Shown: piece after piece, positions 7,501-7,953 of the stretch
How positions within the stretch are numbered: the stretch's first letter is position 1
How the letters are laid out: every line of letters starts with the position of its first letter
DNA from: an uncultured Prevotella sp.
Lineage (GTDB): Bacteria > Bacteroidota > Bacteroidia > Bacteroidales > Bacteroidaceae
DNA: 7,953 nt
Reading direction: 5' to 3'
Assembly (NCBI GenBank): GCA_900556795.1
Contig: USQD01000080.1
Coordinates: 1-7,953, forward strand
Program-made: the position numbers and the translations under genes
The notes under the pieces: generated by a model
Told to the model about the DNA's origin: nothing
Seen by the model: only the letters and a program-made list of their open reading frames with translations
Databases searched by the model: none

Positions 7501-7941
7501 AACGAAATCGTTCTTTGGATCAGAAGCCAACTCGCGGTCGAAGTCGGTGGCTGTAACTACAGTCTCCTCGTTCTCAGCGAAACGGCGGGCAGTATCCTTA
7601 ACGATAGCGAAAACCTGAGGCAACACCTCGTTGAGGGCGATTTCATACTTGTCGAGCGCTTCCTGCTCCAACTTGTCAATCTGGTTGAAGATACCTTCAC
7701 GCTCATCGATAGGAGTATCCTCAATCTTAGCTTTGAGCTCGGCAATCTTAGCCTTCTCTTCCTTAGCGTACTCTTGTACGTACTTCTGGATTTCCTTTGT
7801 TTTTGCACGGAGTTCGTCATTGCTCAAGGCATTCATCTTAGGATATTCTGCCTTGACTTTCTCTACGATTGGCTGAATCAACTTCATATCGCGAGTTGAC
7901 TTGTTGCCAAACAATGACTGGAGAATTTTGTTAAAGTTCAT
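4597..7941 (-). CDS. secA: Preprotein translocase ATPase SecA
   Basis: The 1,114-residue motor protein uses ATP to push unfolded preproteins through SecYEG at the inner membrane. Visible motifs are Walker A ATGEGKT (193-199), Walker B VDEVD (299-303) followed by [11 protein letters not shown], and the preprotein cross-linking region start (IISGP, about 315). Further along are LAGMTGTA (576-583), [10 protein letters not shown] (696-705) and the arginine-finger region [13 protein letters not shown] (734-746), then the helical scaffold and wing region to about 1030. A Q/E/A-rich linker (about 1031-1090) leads to a zinc-binding tail with C1096, C1098, C1107 and H1108 (CxCx8CH), which binds SecB and phospholipid in other bacteria. 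It is about 200 residues longer than E. coli SecA (901). Extra sequence lies before Walker A (about 55-100 and 122-167) and in the cross-linking domain (about 325-430). Such long SecA is usual in Bacteroidota. The start at 7941 ([12 protein letters not shown]) is a typical SecA N-terminus, with an A-rich leader and no Shine-Dalgarno sequence. The gene is complete. Confidence 0.98.
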   Translation of the reverse strand: MNFNKILQSLFGNKSTRDMKLIQPIVEKVKAEYPKMNALSNDELRAKTKEIQKYVQEYAKEEKAKIAELKAKIEDTPIDEREGIFNQIDKLEQEALDKYEIALNEVLPQVFAIVKDTARRFAENEETVVTATDFDRELASDPKNDFVTIDGDKAIYHNHWTAGGNDMKWEMIHYDVQLFGGVVLHQGKIAEMATGEGKTLVGTTPIFLNALTGNGVHVVTVNDYLAKRDSEWMGPLYMFHGLSVDCIDKHRPNSDARRKAYMADITFGTNNEFGFDYLRDNMATNPSDLVQRQHNYAIVDEVDSVLIDDARTPLIISGPIPKGDDQMFEQYQPLVEKLYEVQRKQATELLAEAKQKITEGTKNKNQQMLEEGFLSLYRSYKALPKNKPLIKYLSEEGIKAGLLKTEEYYMANNNREMPKAVEPLYFVVDEKLNSADLTDKGTEWLAKQVNDKELFVLPDITSQLSELEARTDLDDQTRLDKKDEYLAYYGVQSERVHTLQQLLKAYTMFNKDDEYVVMDGQVKIVDEQTGRIMEGRRWSDGLHQAVEAKEHVKVEAATQTFATITLQNYFRMYHKLAGMTGTASTEAGEFWDIYKLDVVEIPTNRPILRKDLDDRVYKTAREKYRAVIDEIEETRNAGRPVLVGTTSVEISELLSKMLKMRNIPHNVLNAKLHQQEAQIVAEAGRSVNGKGAVTIATNMAGRGTDIKLTPEVKAAGGLAIIGTERHESRRVDRQLRGRAGRQGDPGSSVFYVSLEDKLMRLFASERIAKVMDRLGFEDGERIESPMISKSIERAQRKVEENNFGIRKHLLEYDDVMNRQRTVIYEKRRHALMGERIGMDIANIIWDRVLNIVNNNDFTGAKEEFLKILAMEIPFTEDEYENGRRDELAERAFQEAMAVFKRKTERIQATAMPIIKQVYENQGAMYERIMVPITDGKRMYNIACNLKEAYESEAKSVVKEFEKNVVLQMIDDDWKENLRKLDELRHSVQNASYEQKDPLLIFKLESAKIWDGMINDMYDRISSILMRGQIPVMEQEQQVQEAAPEQHTQQNYVESKVDIDAERAAQEAAANQDTRENAEVNRTPYRAERMPRPNDPCPCGSGKKFKNCHGRNMQA

Positions 7942-7953
7942 TGTGTATTTATT

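Overview
The base composition, promoter elements and protein sequences suggest a gut Bacteroidota genome, most likely Prevotella/Segatella. Three things support this. Promoter elements of the TAnnTTTG type lie upstream of genes. Start codons have A-rich leaders with little or no Shine-Dalgarno sequence. The proteins are phylum-typical: a FeoA-FeoB single-chain fusion, a SecA of more than 1,100 residues, and a secreted GH28 pectin-type enzyme. The species call is inference.

Layout, left to right. Positions 1-126 hold a promoter-like element and a compact three-way-junction fold ending in a T run. I read this as a small + strand non-coding RNA with its own terminator. All three protein genes lie on the minus strand. 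A secreted GH28-family pectinase-like enzyme occupies 184-1635, with its own promoter in the 1636-1757 gap. A strong perfect-stem terminator at 1758-1795 separates it from feoB (FeoA-FeoB fusion, 1815-4346). The 250-base gap 4347-4596 holds the feoB promoter, a leader hairpin and a possible Fur-type operator. It also holds two tandem hairpins, the second a good terminator, downstream of secA. secA (4597-7941) is complete, but its promoter lies at or beyond the right edge.

The genes appear to be separate transcription units rather than one operon: each has a terminator and/or promoter between it and its neighbour. SecA is the housekeeping preprotein translocase motor, and FeoAB imports ferrous iron. 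The GH28 protein carries a Sec signal peptide, so it would be a client of the SecA pathway; this is a general link and not evidence of joint regulation. No mobile element, CRISPR array, tRNA or rRNA was seen. I found no multi-gene novel system. The least explained element is the structured RNA candidate at the left edge.
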